NCBI GenBank assembly: GCA_036873135.1
Contig: JAPTYO010000015.1
Location: forward strand, 1,262,839 to 1,326,838
Direction: 5' to 3'
Origin: Clarkia xantiana subsp. parviflora
Taxonomy: Eukaryota; Streptophyta; Magnoliopsida; Myrtales; Onagraceae
Length of the DNA: 64,000 bases
The stretch's first letter is position 1. Every line of letters starts with the position of its first letter. Positions 10,533 to 21,758 of the stretch are shown here, one piece after another. The position numbers and the translations under genes were made by a program. The notes beneath the pieces were generated by a model. That model was not told where the DNA came from. It did no database searches and worked only from the letters and a program-made list of their open reading frames with translations.

Positions 10533-12219
10533 ATGGTCGGTGGTGGCAAGAAGAAGAAAGTTCAGGCCGGCAGTTCTCGCCCCGCTGGAACTGTGAACTC
10601 CCCGTTGCTGGAGCATGTTGCTGAACAAGATGAACACCCTGCTGCTTCTCAGACAGGGGGGCATGGTGACGATGAAGTCTCAGTCCGAGACACAGAGGTG
10701 AACAGGCGAGGTATCCCACGAAGGGAGGTGGATGATGCTCCCCCAAACCCGGTGGGGCCCAGAGAAGAAATCTCGCGAAGGGAGGAAGGATCGTCTTCAA
10801 ATTCGGAGCTGGCCAAGGCAGTAGCAGATGCTATGCCCATGTTCTTGGCTGCCATGGAAGCCTTGTTGGACAAGAGAGAGGCTGCCAGGAGGGCGGAGGA
10901 GTTGCCTCCGCGAGAAGAGTTACCTCCACCCCCTCCGAGGGTGGTCCCAGAAGAACAGGAGGTTCAGGAGATTCCGCCCAGGAACAGGGGTAAGGAGCCC
11001 GCGCACTTGGAGAAATTCGTGGTCGACCGCCCGGGACCAGTGCAAAACAGGACCATTCCCCTGAATGGCCCCATCACCCCCGATCAGGTGGTGAAAATCG
11101 TCAGCATCTGCATAGGCGATCAGAAGCAGATGACATCGGAGCTGAGGGATCGATCCAGCCATCCTTTTGTTCCGCGGCTGATAGACACCGTCGCCCCGCC
11201 CGGGCTTGGTATTCCGACCATCAAGGAGTATGATGGTGAGGGGGACCCGGTTCTCCATGTTCATAGACATGTCCAGGCCTGTATGGGTAGGACTTCGAAT
11301 GATGACCTCATATGCTCATTGTTTCCGATAACCCCGGGAGAAAGAGCCATGACTTGGTTCTTCAGCCTACCGCCAGGAAGTATTACTTGCTGGGCCGATA
11401 TGCACGACCGCTTTATCAAGCAGTACCAAGGTCGAAGACGTCTCCTGAAGAGTGTAAGGTCCCTAACCCAAGTGGTGCAGAGACCCGACGAATCGTTGGC
11501 ATATTACTACCAACGGTTCACTGCGAGTGCCGCGGAGATTGATGAAGAGATATCAGAGGGTGAGACCATCAGCACTTTCCTTCGGAACCTTCTGCTCCGT
11601 ATGGTTCCGACCTGATGCACAGTGTAGCCGCGAAGGCTGTGTGGAGTATGGAGGCACTGCAAGCGAGGGTGAAACAGCAAATCGACGTCCAGGAGTCGAA
11701 GATTGCTGCCGGAGAGCTTGATCCTCCGAAGTCGGGAAGAGGAAAGCCATCGTCCAAGATGTCGGATGATCGCAAAGGGAGCGACAAGTCGGAAGGGAGT
11801 AGGAACCGTGGTCGCCCCGAGAGAAGGGAGGATAGACTTCCTCCGAAGAAGGATAACCGCGAAGGTCGTAGTGTTCCCATCAACAGCTCGATGACCTCCG
11901 TGCTAGCTGTGATGGATCGGCAGGGTCTCGCCCGATACCCCCCGAGGAAGGAAGGAGAGTTCTTGGGAGGCCGCTCTGATCGTTATTGTCGGTACCATCG
12001 AGCCAATGGTCACGACACAGAAAACTGTCGGGAGCTGAAGAAGGAGATAGAGAAGCTGATCCAAAAAGGGAAGCTTAAGGAGTTCGTCGGAAGGGGAAGG
12101 TGCCGATCCCGTTCCAAAAGTCGGTCGCGGTCCCGTTCCAAGTCCCGTGATCGATCCCCGAAGAAGAAGAAGGTTGAGTCGGAGCCCTCTGGTTCCGGCG
12201 CCCGTAAGGAGAGACGGGG
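10533..12219 (+). pseudogene. Element A gag (capsid, zinc knuckle, RS-rich tail), one frameshift
   Basis: ATG at 10533, 54 bp after the LTR. The N-terminal part is acidic and proline-rich. The Retrotrans_gag core follows (GIPTIKEYDGEGDPVLHVH, then ERAMTWFFSLPPGSI, RFIKQYQGRRRLLKSVRSL). A 1-bp deletion near 11590 moves the rest into the frame opening at 11615 (AAKAVWSMEALQARVKQQID). A zinc knuckle of CX2HX4HX4C type (CRYHRANGHDTENC, about 11990-12030) is followed by an Arg-Ser repeat stretch (about 12098-12168). Element I shows the same block without this frameshift. Gag would form the particle; this copy cannot make it in one piece. Confidence 0.9.
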
Positions 12220-15200
12220 GACCATTAATGTCATTCACGGAGGAATGGCAGCTGGAGGTGACACCACCGCTTCTCGGGAGAATTATGCGTCTCGCATCTC
12301 CGCTGCTGTGGTGCTAGGCAAGAGGTCCAGGTCGTGGACTCTCAAGGAGGAAATGGTGATTTCCTTCTCGGCGGAAGATTTGATAGGCGTGGAGAGCCCC
12401 CACGATGACGCCTTGGTCGTGACCCTTGACGTGGACGGATTTGAGATGAAGCGGATCCTGATAGATGGAGGGAGCTCCTCCGACATTCTTTTCATGGATG
12501 CCCTGGAGGCCATGGGAAAGACGAAGAAGGACCTGACGCAAGTGAACTTCCCGATGGTGGGATTCTCCGGATCGACTTCCTATCCATTGGGGATGATTAC
12601 CTTACCGGTGGAATTTGGTAGCGGCTGGAAAATGGAACGGAGGAACGTGGATTTCGTCGTAGTAGAATCTGCGGGAACATACAATGTCATCATCGGGAGG
12701 ACCACCATCAACCCTCTCATGGCGGTTGCTTCAACCGTCCACCAGAAGATGAAGTTCCCGACTGACCATGGTGTCGGAGAAGTTAAGGGCGACCAGGTGG
12801 CGTCACGAAAGTGTTACGTCAATACCACCCGAAGGAGAAGGAGGGAAGCCATGGCTGTCCTACAAACCGATACCGATCCTCGAGAGGAGTTTGGGCGTCC
12901 CGCCCCCATGGAGGACCTGAAGGAGGTTGAGATCGATGGACCTCGGAGGAAGGTGAAGATCGGATCAGCTCTGTCGGAGGAAAGAGCCCGAGAGTTGATC
13001 GAGCTTCTGAAGGAGTTCAAGGAGCTATTTGCCTGGTCCCCGAGTGATATGCCAGGAATCAGTCCCGACGTGATTGTGCACGAGCTGAAGATTGACCCCG
13101 CGATCAAACCTATCGCGCAGAGGAGGCGTCCGATGGGGGCGGACAAGAGGATAGCGATCCAGCAGGAGGTGGGCAGACTACTCGACGCAGGATTCATCAA
13201 GGAGCTCCGATTCCAGACTTGGGTCGCTAACCCAATCCTGGTGCGAAAGAGTAACGGGAAGTGGCAGATGTGTGTCGATTTCCGCGACTTGAATAAAGCC
13301 TGTCCGAAGGATTGTTACCCGCTCCCGAGGATTAATCAGTTGGTGGACGCCACGTCGGGACATGAGCTGTTGAGCTTCATGGATGCCTATTCCGGGTACA
13401 ACCAGATCAAGATGGCAAAGGAAGATGCCCCCCACAAAGCTTTTTACGCTGACAGTGACGTCTACCACTACGACGTAATGCCCTTCGGATTGATCAATGC
13501 CGGAGCAACTTACCAGCGGATGGTAAACAAGTTGTTCGGAGACATGTTGGGGAAGACCATGGAGGCTTATGTGGATGACATGCTCGTGAAGTCCCGACAG
13601 GCAGGAGACCACGTCCAAAACCTGGCGGCGGCGTTTGAACGGATGAGGTTCCATCAGGTTCGGTTGAACCCAGACAAGTGTGCTTTCGGGGTGAACTCAG
13701 GGAAGTTCCTAGGGTTCATGGTGAGCCAGAGAGGAATCGAGGTGAATCCCGAGAAGCTGCATGCTATCGAGGAGATGCAATCTCCGAAGACTCATCGGGA
13801 AGTTCAAGTGTTGAATGGCCGGTTGGCCGCGATGAATCGCTTCCTATCCAAGGCGAGTGATCGGGCCATGCCATTTTTTGATGTCTTACGAGCCCACAAG
13901 AAGTTCGAATGGTCCGACAAGTGTGAGGAGGCATTCCAAGCACTCAAGCAGCACCTCCGTACCCTCCTGCCGTTGGCGAAACCGGTTCCAGGCGAGCCGC
14001 TTTATCTCTATTTGGCTGTTTCTGATGTCGCTGTTAGTTCTGTTTTGATTAAGATTGTCAAGGGCAACCAAGTGCCTGTCTATTATGTAAGCAAGGCATT
14101 TGCCAAGTCAGAAATGAATTATCCCGCCATTGAGAAGTATCTCTTTGCGTTAATTGTTGCCGCGCGAAAGCTCCGACCTTACTTCCATGCACACGAGGTT
14201 ACAGTGTTGACAAATCAGCCCTTGAAGCACTTTTTGAACCGGCCGGAGGCGTCGGGGAGATTGGTCAAGTGGGCCATCGAACTTACGGAGTTCCGAATAC
14301 ATTTTGCTCCGCGAACTGCTATTAAAGGCCAGGCATTGGCAGATTTTATAGCTGAGTCTACGGCACCCGATCTGGAAGTAACGGGTCCCACAGAGGGGGC
14401 AACCATGGAGGTCCCGATAGCAGAACAAGCCCCGATAACAGAGCAGCCAGAACAGCCAAATGAGGAGAACACTTGGGAGATGTACACTGATGGTTCATCA
14501 GGTGTAGAAGGATCAGGGGCAGGATTCGTATTGATATCGCCCAGTGGAGGCGAGCCCTTGCGACATGCCTTGGCCTTGACGTTTAAGGCCACCAACAATG
14601 AAGCGGAGTATGAGGCTCTCATCACGGGCCTCAAAATTGCCAAGGGTACGGGGGTCGATCATTTAAAAGTGAAGTGCGATGCCAGCTTGATCGTGAATCA
14701 GGTCCAGGGGAACTATGAAGCTAAGAGCCCGACAATGAGGAAGTATTTGCACGAGGTGCAGACTTTGAAGGGAAGCTTCAAAAGCTTTGATATCGAGGCA
14801 ATCCCGAGGGAAGAAAACGCGGAGGCAGACGCCTTAAGCAAGTTTGCTCTAGGAGTGGCCCCTGAGGAGAATCAAAAGGTGCACTTCCTGGAGAGAGTGA
14901 TTATCTCAACCATCGATCCATCGGAGGTATGCGCTGTGGAAGCAGGATCGTAGGAAGAAGAGAAACCCACCTGGATGACCCCGATGGTCACATACCTGAC
15001 AATGGGGACGCTCCCCGACGATGATGTGGCAGCTGTAAGGCTGTGTCGAATCGCGAACGACTACGTGATGGTGGACAACCAGTTATACAAGAGGGGGCAT
15101 GTGAAGCCTTTCCTAAAATGCGTGGCAGAGCCTGATACAAATCGGATCCTGAGAGAGCTACATGAGGGAGTCGCGGCCTGTCATGAAGGGGCCCGATCCA

Positions 15201-16204
15201 TCGTGAGGAAAGCATTGAACCTAGGCTACTATTGGCCTTCGATGAACAAGGAAGCGACCGCGATGGTCCAAACCTGTGATGCATGCCAGAGATACGCTCC
15301 AAATATCGTGGCCCCCGCCGCAGACTTAATGCCCATCAGGAGTGCATGGCCCTTCGCGCAATGGGGGATTGACTTGGTGGAACCTCTTCCCCAAGCGAAA
15401 GGTCAGTGCAAGTATTTACTCGTGGCTATCGATTACATCTCAAAGTGGATAGAGGCTAAGGCATTGGCCAAAACGACGGGGCAGCAGATCCTCAAGTTCC
15501 TTCAAACTCAGATCATATCCCGGTATGGGGTTCCTCGAGTGTTGATCAGCGACAATGGCCCTCCGTTCAATGGGACTCAGTTGAGGGAGTACCTGGAGGA
15601 ATTGAACATTGAGCATCGGACAGCTTCCGTACGCCATGCTCAGACCAACGGTGAAGTAGAGTAAGCCAACAAGATAGTGATGGATGGCTTGAAGAAGAGA
15701 GTCTACGCCTTGCAGGGCCATTGGCTGGATGAACTTGAAAATGTGCTATGGGCTGTTAGAACAACACCCAAGCAATCAACGGGGGAAACTCCGTTTGGCC
15801 TGGTCTATGGCACGGAGGCAGTTGCTCCCGTGGAGATAGCGGTGGCGTCCCATCGCGCGAAATATTACGAACCTCTGACGAACGAGGAAATGAGACGTCT
15901 AGACTTAGACTTGCTCGAGAAGAAAAGGTGGAAAGCTGATGAAGTCCAGGCTCGGATGCGTCTGGCAACAGCCCGATATTATAATCGGCGTGTCAAGTCC
16001 CGACAATTCTTCGTTGGAGAACTTGTCTTGCGGAGGAACGAGTTCGTTCATCAAGATCGGATCAACAAGCTATCACCGAAATGGGAGGGACCTTACAAGA
16101 TCGTAGGGATGCCAGCACCCAATGCATACAAGCTAGAGGACCTTGATGGCAAGACGTTGAAGCATTCCTTCAGTGGCGAACACTTGAAGAAGTATCATGT
16201 TTGA
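12220..16204 (+). pseudogene. Element A pol: protease, RT, RNase H x2, integrase; two in-frame stops
   Basis: Starts at the conserved VIHGG motif. Aspartic protease with D-G-G in place of D-T/S-G (ILIDGGSSSDIL, Asp codon 12464). RT with YVDDMLVKS (13568-13579). The first RNase H has lost the usual catalytic Asp (LYLYLAVSDVAVSSVL). The second, plant/archaeal-type RNase H starts EMYTDGSSG (about 14480). Integrase has H/H/C/C (CHEGARS, CDAC), then GIDLVEPL, ISDNGPPF and the region of the catalytic Glu. In-frame stops: TAG at 14951 and TAA at 15662, the latter right after GEVE in the catalytic Glu motif, where B has a Ser codon. Otherwise one continuous frame. Confidence 0.92.
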
Positions 16205-16319
16205 TATTAAGTCGCCGCGAATGGCGCAAGTTATCTATCAAACCGATGTAATTGAAACTTTGAGTTATTTATGAATAAAAGAAGTTGCTTCCGATCAAAT
16301 TAGATTTATTCTAACTGTT
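16205..16319. other. Start of element A 3' non-coding region
   Basis: Follows the integrase stop (HLKKYHV then TGA); plain sequence leading into the tandem repeats. Confidence 0.6.
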
Positions 16320-16935
16320 AGTAAGACGTCCTGAAGGACGCGACAAAAGCCTTCCGAGGTACGATAAAAAGCCTTCCGAGGTACGATAAAAAGCCTTCCG
16401 AGGTACGATAAAAAGCCTTCTGAGTTACGATAAAAGCCCTGCGGGGTATGCGTAAGTCGTCTATATGATGCGGCCAAAAGCCTTAACAGGTACGAACAAA
16501 AGCCCTACGGGGTATGCGTAAGTCGTCTATATGATGCGGCCAAAAGCCTTAACAGGTACGGACAAAAGCCCTACGGGGTATGCGTAAGTCGTCTATATGA
16601 TGTGACCAAAAGCCTTAACAGGTACGGACAAAAGCCCTACGGGGTATGTGTAAGTCGTCTATATGATGCAACCAAAAGCCTAGGTACGAAAAGGCCCTAA
16701 CGGGTCCGCGTAAGTCGTCATATGATGCGGCCAAAAGCCTTAACAGGTACGAAAAAGCCTTAACGGGTCTGCGTAAGTCGTCTATATGATGCGGCCAAAA
16801 GCCTTAACGGGTACGAAAAAGCCTTAACAGGTCCGCATAAGCCGTCTGACAAAGACGCGATAAAAGCCCTTAAAGGGTACGACTAAAGTCGTCTGATTTG
16901 GCGCGATAAAAAGCCCTAAGGGGTGTGAAAAATCA
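16320..16935. repeat. Tandem repeats in element A (24-bp then 66-bp units)
   Basis: Four units of AAAAGCCTTCCGAGGTACGAT type (16335-16440), then about six units of roughly 66 bp containing TATGCGTAAGTCGTCTATAT, GATGCGGCCAAAAGCCTTAA and AAAAGCCCTACGGGG, becoming less regular towards 16930. Tandem arrays between integrase and the 3' LTR are common in Tat elements and can seed satellite DNA. Confidence 0.9.
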
Positions 16936-16959
16936 TCTTAAATGATGTGTGAAAATGGC

Positions 16960-17205
16960 CTCGAAAGGTAGGGATGAGAAACCTTAAGTGGAGAAGTCCC
17001 GATTGGACGAGAAACCTTAAGTGGTAAAGTCCTGATTGGACGAAAAACCTTAAGTGGTAAAGTCCCGATTGGACGAGAAACCTTAAGTGGTAAAGTCCCG
17101 ATTGGACGAGAAACCTTAAGTGGTAAAAGTCTCGATTGGACGAGAAACCTTAAGTGGTAAAGTCCTGATTGGATGAGAAACCTTAAGTGGTAAAAGTCCC
17201 GAATA
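16960..17205. repeat. Tandem repeats in element A (33-34 bp units)
   Basis: About seven units of GAGAAACCTTAAGTGGTAAA GTCCCGATTGGAC type, unrelated in sequence to the array before it. It ends about 200 bp before the stop of the antisense gene. Confidence 0.9.
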
Positions 17206-17418
17206 AAGCGTCGGAAGGACGTATGAAGTCATCTTAGTTGGTGCATCGGAACGTTCTGAGTAACGAGTCTAAAGCCGGTTTAAATAGCGCAAACGATTAT
17301 CGGGACCAAAACATATGAAAACAAACTGCTTATATAAAGGCTCGAAGGCCTAAGGGTTCCGATATAAAAGATAAAGAGGATACAAGGAGAAACTACAAGG
17401 ACTAAAAAGTATAAAGCA

Positions 17419-20095
17419 CTAAGCTTGGTCCTTGTTGGAGGTCGGGTCCTCAGCGGCATCGGAGGGAGCAGGATTCGGAGGAGCCTGGGCAGAAGGCTCC
17501 GTAGTCCGCGGAGTCGGGTCCACAGCATCGGCCTCATCGCTCTCCGCGGGGAGGTTGAAGTATTTCTCGGCGAAGGGGGCAAGGGTCTCGGACTTCTTAA
17601 AGTCGATGGAGCCCTCGTATGCCGTGTAAAGTTCCTCGACGGCGTTGAATAGAACGTTCTCCATCTCGGCCTTGCAGAACCCCACGGCATCCGCCTTAAA
17701 ATCTTCAGAGTCCCGATACTCCTCACGACCCCGCAAACGACCCTCCTCGTGGGCCTGAGCCTTTGCCTCAGCCAGCTTAGAAGAGAACTCAGTCCTCTCG
17801 GCCTCAAATCTCGCCTTGGCCTCCGCGAGAGCATCCACGATAACGCCCTTCTCATGGAGGAGCCGCTCCTTCTCCGCCTCATGCCGCCGATGTTCCTCTT
17901 GGGTCATCCTTTGCTCCCGACGCAGGACGACCTCGTGATCTTGAACCTGCTTAAGCAGGCCCTTGGCCATCTCATCAAGGAGGGCTTTCTCCTTGGCCAT
18001 CTTATTCTTGGCCGCCACAACCTCGTCGAGGTCTGCCTGGAGCTTGGCCAGCACGTCGGGGTTCGACTTAGCTTCAGCCTCCTCCAAAGCACACTTCAGG
18101 GCCAGAGCAATGCCAAAGAAGCGCTGCTGGTCCGCGGTTTCCTAAGGCGAAAGGAAAAAAGATTAGAACCCGATGGTTGAAGTCAGAGATAATGAAGAAA
18201 ACAAAAGCAAAGGTAAAGTATTACCTCCATCCGACGGACGACCATAGCGCGGAACTCCTCTTCAATGTCCTCCCGCGCCAAGGAGATTGGCTGCTTAAAG
18301 GCGGGAGGAATTGACCCTGCCAGCAGATGCAGGGCCAAGTCAGGCTGAAGGTTCCCCCGTAGAAGAGGAACCCCTTGAAGAGATTCGATCGGATGCCAAG
18401 GAATCTTCGCCTGGTCGGGGGTGTAAATCTTATAAAGATTTTCATCCAACAGAAGAGGAGGGATAACTCCGGGATCATCCGCTGGAGGAGCTACCTCAGC
18501 CGGTGGAGGCTCAGGAGTAGGAGTGCGGAGCTCGGGAGGAGGGCTCCGGGACGCGTCCCTCGCGACGGGCCTCAGGCCGCTTTGTCCTGACCTACGGCGG
18601 GGAAGCAGGGCACCCTCATAGGGCTCCTCAGAGGAAGGAGAGGCCTCCAAATCAGTCACCCGACGGAACTGGGTTTCCGTCGGGATATCCTCCAGCATCA
18701 GCTCTTCCGGAGCCGTGGTCTCCGCTGGAGTGGTAGCCTTCGTCGGAGCAGGAGCCTCCGATGGACCTGTGGTGGCAGGACGAATAAAGTCAGGAAGAAT
18801 TCCACGAGGACACCAGAGGATTTGGCGTTCGACATATTGGTCCTTCCCAAAGAAGTTGTAATATCCCGCCTTGAGAACGCAGGGGACTTCTCCTCGAAGG
18901 ATGTATTTGATCTCTCGTACCCGCGATTCCCGATCAGCGGGGATAAACTCCTTGGGAACCAGCTTCTTATATTTCTTAATAGCACGACGAACGCGCTTAC
19001 CTTCCTCGACGGTGGTGGCCCCGAAGGCCTGATCTATCTCCTCCCTCCTGGCTTTCTTGGCAACGACCTGCTCTTCGGTCGGAGGGGCAGCAGAAGAGGA
19101 AGCTCCCTTCTTCAAGGACTTTCGCCTTCGCTTGGAGCCACTTTGGACGGCGTCAGTCTCGCCCTGCTTCAACATGAGACTAGTCAGCAGAGATGCCTTC
19201 TTGGCTGCAAAAATAAAAGACAAGATGGTTAGAAGTATTACCCAGATGACTAAATCTTTGGAGACAGAGTCGAGGAGCCGGATTCCGATATGAATCAAGT
19301 CCTTCTCCGTGAGCTTGTTAGCGTCGAGGGGTATGAAAGAGTCTCCCCAACGGTAGAGCTGAACGATTTGGAGTGTGTTGAGGTCATCTTCAGTGTAGAC
19401 CTCGAGCTTGGGGGCAGGGTCCGCCACGACCTCCCAGTGAGGCCATGGAAAAGAGCTGTTTTGGACGAAGAAGTAGTACTTCTTCCATCCGCTGTTGTCA
19501 GACCCTGAGTCGCGAATCAACACCCGATCCTTGTGGAACTTCCAGGTCTCGCTATCCCAGCTGAAACGTGAAAGTTGCTCCTTTGTCCACTTGGGGAGTC
19601 GGGGGGAGAAGGAGCAGACACCAGCCTTGTTGCACTTCATTCCGTAAAAAACGTCCACTGCTGGTGGAGGCACAGAAGCTGGAAGGCATTCCACACGCGG
19701 ATGGCGTGTGGAGAGAAGGTACAAGGATGTGTCTTGTAAAAGTTACACATCTCCACCAAATTCCCGCAGAAGGGGAACCGAATCCCCGCGCCTATTTGAC
19801 CAACAGAAACGAAAACTTCCCCCTCTCGAGGACGCGTAACGATGTGCTTCCTTCTGACAGCAAGTTGAGACTCGTAGGGGAAACGAGGCTCCCAATCTGA
19901 GGTAATACAGCCCTCTCGAAGAGCAACCTCGTACAAGGTCTCAGAAATCTCGTTAATGGCCAACTCAAAGGTGAAAGGGGCCCTAGCCTCAGAACTAGCT
20001 TCGTCTAAAAAACGGTTACGAACAAGAAAATTTGAGAAAAGAAAAGCAAATATCAGCGAATCGCAAAAACAGGAAAGGAAGACCTTACCAGACAT
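17419..20095 (-). pseudogene. Antisense spliced gene of element A (PF04195-like plus coiled coil), one frameshift
   Basis: Runs opposite to gag-pol. A short first coding exon ATG TCT G (20095) meets GTAAGG, and the next exon follows TTTTTTAG at about 20012. The N-terminal domain reads GAGIRFPFCGNLVEMCNFYK then SPHAIRVWNAFQLLC, the pattern of the plant 'putative gypsy type transposon' family (PF04195). Near 19650 the frame shifts by one and goes on (WTKEQLSRFSWDSETWKFHK, WKKYYFFVQNSSFPWPHWE). A Lys/Arg-rich then Pro-rich linker follows. A good intron (donor at about 18228, acceptor at about 18143) leads to a long coiled coil (17419-18141, EEAEAKSNPDVLAKLQADLD). Function unknown; possibly gene regulation or partner binding. 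Confidence 0.8.
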
Positions 20096-20260
20096 TATCG
20101 GTGGATGCTTGGTGAAGATAAAGAAGGACCGGGAAGATCGAAGGCCTTGGATCACCCGAGGAGTAGAAAAACCTTGGAGAAGAAAGCTTCGAACTCAAGA
20201 ATGGCAGAACTTTTAGAGACTGAGAGGATGGAGAAGAAGCGAATAATGCCAGGGTTTTGG

Positions 20261-20270
20261 CTTTTATAAG
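20261..20270 (-). promoter_or_regulatory. TATA box of the element A antisense gene
   Basis: Minus-strand CTTATAAAAG lies about 170 bp upstream of the ATG at 20095, suiting a start site near 20230. It gives the antisense gene its own promoter, independent of the LTR. Confidence 0.55.
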
Positions 20271-20816
20271 CAAAAGGACTCAATCTGGACCGTTGAAGAC
20301 GAAACGACACGATTGGAAGGACTCAATCCTGATCGTTAAAGACGAAACGACACGATCTTGATCGCCGAGATTATAGGGTACAAGTACGGAAAGGATGTCA
20401 GTTACGCAATAGGTGCTTTTTCAGAAAGCAACAGTCACGCTGATTTAAACGTCGTTTCTCTATCCCCAGCATTTAATGCTACAGTAACCGAGGAGTCTCC
20501 TCGGATTTGGCAACTGCCCATGGAGTCTAGTGGGCCCAAGGTAATCATGAGTAAGAAAGTCTGCCATACAACAATCACGCGCAAGACAAAAGCCTCCGAT
20601 TGAGATATCAAGAGGCCTGAAGGCAAAAGCCTCCGATGGCGATATCGGGAGGTATAGAGACAAAAGCCTCCGACGGCGGTATCGGGAGGTATAGAGACAA
20701 AACCCTCCGATGATAGTATCAAGAGGTATGAAGATAAAAGCCTCCGACAGCGAGGTCAGAAGATCTTGAACTGCAAGACACGACGAACTAAAAGTCCCCC
20801 ATGTCTTGGGGGCAAA
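20271..20816. other. Upstream region of the antisense gene, short repeats and polypurine tract
   Basis: A duplicated block GACTCAATCYKGAYCGTTRA AGACGAAACGACACGAT-like occurs at 20277-20356. About five units of roughly 37 bp (AAAAGCCTCCGACGGCGGTA type) fill 20587-20765. The polypurine-type tract TCTTGGGGGCAAA (20804-20816) abuts the 3' LTR. No gene seen. Confidence 0.6.
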
Positions 20817-21588
20817 TGATGGGTTCCGATGTAATCGTTAGCCCCGTTAACAGCCAATGGACGGCGAGTAGGTCCAGTAGGCCTCGTGAAAGGCCTGGAA
20901 GGCCCAGAGGCCCAATACGAAGGGTCCCGACTTTAGCAGTCCCGATGTATGAGCCGAATGCTCCCGACAAGAAGCCTCTGAGTAGGCCCCGATATGCCTT
21001 AGTAAAGGCCCCGATAATAAAAGCCCCGCAGAGGCTGGACCTGTCTCGTGAGACAAAGGGTCCTGGGTGGTGATCTAGAATGAGATAACTCTGGAGTCCC
21101 CGACAGGAGTCGAGACTTGTGATCAGAGGATAAAGACCGAGAAACCCGCCTACTAGATATTGTAGTGGGAGACGGTTAAAGATACAGTAAGTCCCCCGAG
21201 ATACGCAGGGCGTGCACGAGATACGCGGAAGTATGGGTAAGATATGCGGAGCATGGGGCGAGATATACGGAATCCCGACCGAGATATGCGGAATCGTGGC
21301 GAGATACATGGAATCATGGGCAAAACGGCCAATCATGGTCACAGGTAACTGAGTGACTTCCCTTGGAGGCCCCATTGATACGCACTTAGATTACTGCTCT
21401 CGGAAAACACAAGCTATCTAATACGCACTTAGATTACTGCTGCCACCCCATTGATCGTATACTCATTTAAGCATCGGAGAGGGATTCTGGGTCACCACCC
21501 AGGTCATCCCCTTTTGCAGGATTACGCGGAGCCCAGGAGTCCAAGCTTTCCGTCAAGGACGTAACGGAGCTTCGCCCGTGATCCAACA
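20817..21588 (+). repeat. 3' LTR of element A (772 bp), TATA box replaced
   Basis: Matches 9719-10478 closely. At about 21365-21401 the segment that holds the TATA box in the 5' LTR is replaced by unrelated bases that include ATACGCACTTAGATTACTGC, a copy of sequence found about 45 bp further on (21420). Ends GTGATCCAACA, followed by TSD GCGGG. Confidence 0.95.
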
Positions 21589-21593
21589 GCGGG

Positions 21594-21758
21594 TACAGTG
21601 GTTGTTTGGACAATCCGGACGGGTCACTGTCCGAACACGCGTGCGTCGTGCATTCAGATCGTTTTAACCCTTGAATAGGCGTTTGGAACCGTTAGTGGGT
21701 TTTGCGTGTTAACGAGGCCCAAATGTAAAACGAACTTGAATCAGACGTATATCCATCA
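21594..21758 (-). repeat. Remnant of the 3' LTR of element E
   Basis: Ends CAGACGTATATCCATCA, like the right edge of the LTR at 38528, and is followed by the reverse complement of a polypurine tract (TTTGCCCCTGAGTCAAG, 21759-21775). The left part was cut by element A and by the copia LTR. Confidence 0.75.

Larger units (their letters stand above)
9719..21588 (+). mobile_element. Element A: full-length Tat-lineage Ty3/gypsy element, 11.87 kb
   Basis: Flanked by a perfect 5-bp TSD GCGGG (9714-9718 and 21589-21593). Order: LTR, PBS, gag, protease, RT, two RNase H domains, integrase, tandem repeats, antisense gene (minus strand), polypurine tract, LTR. The two LTRs are nearly identical apart from about ten substitutions and one replaced block. 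Gag-pol has one frameshift and two in-frame stops, so the copy is recent but dead. Confidence 0.95.
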
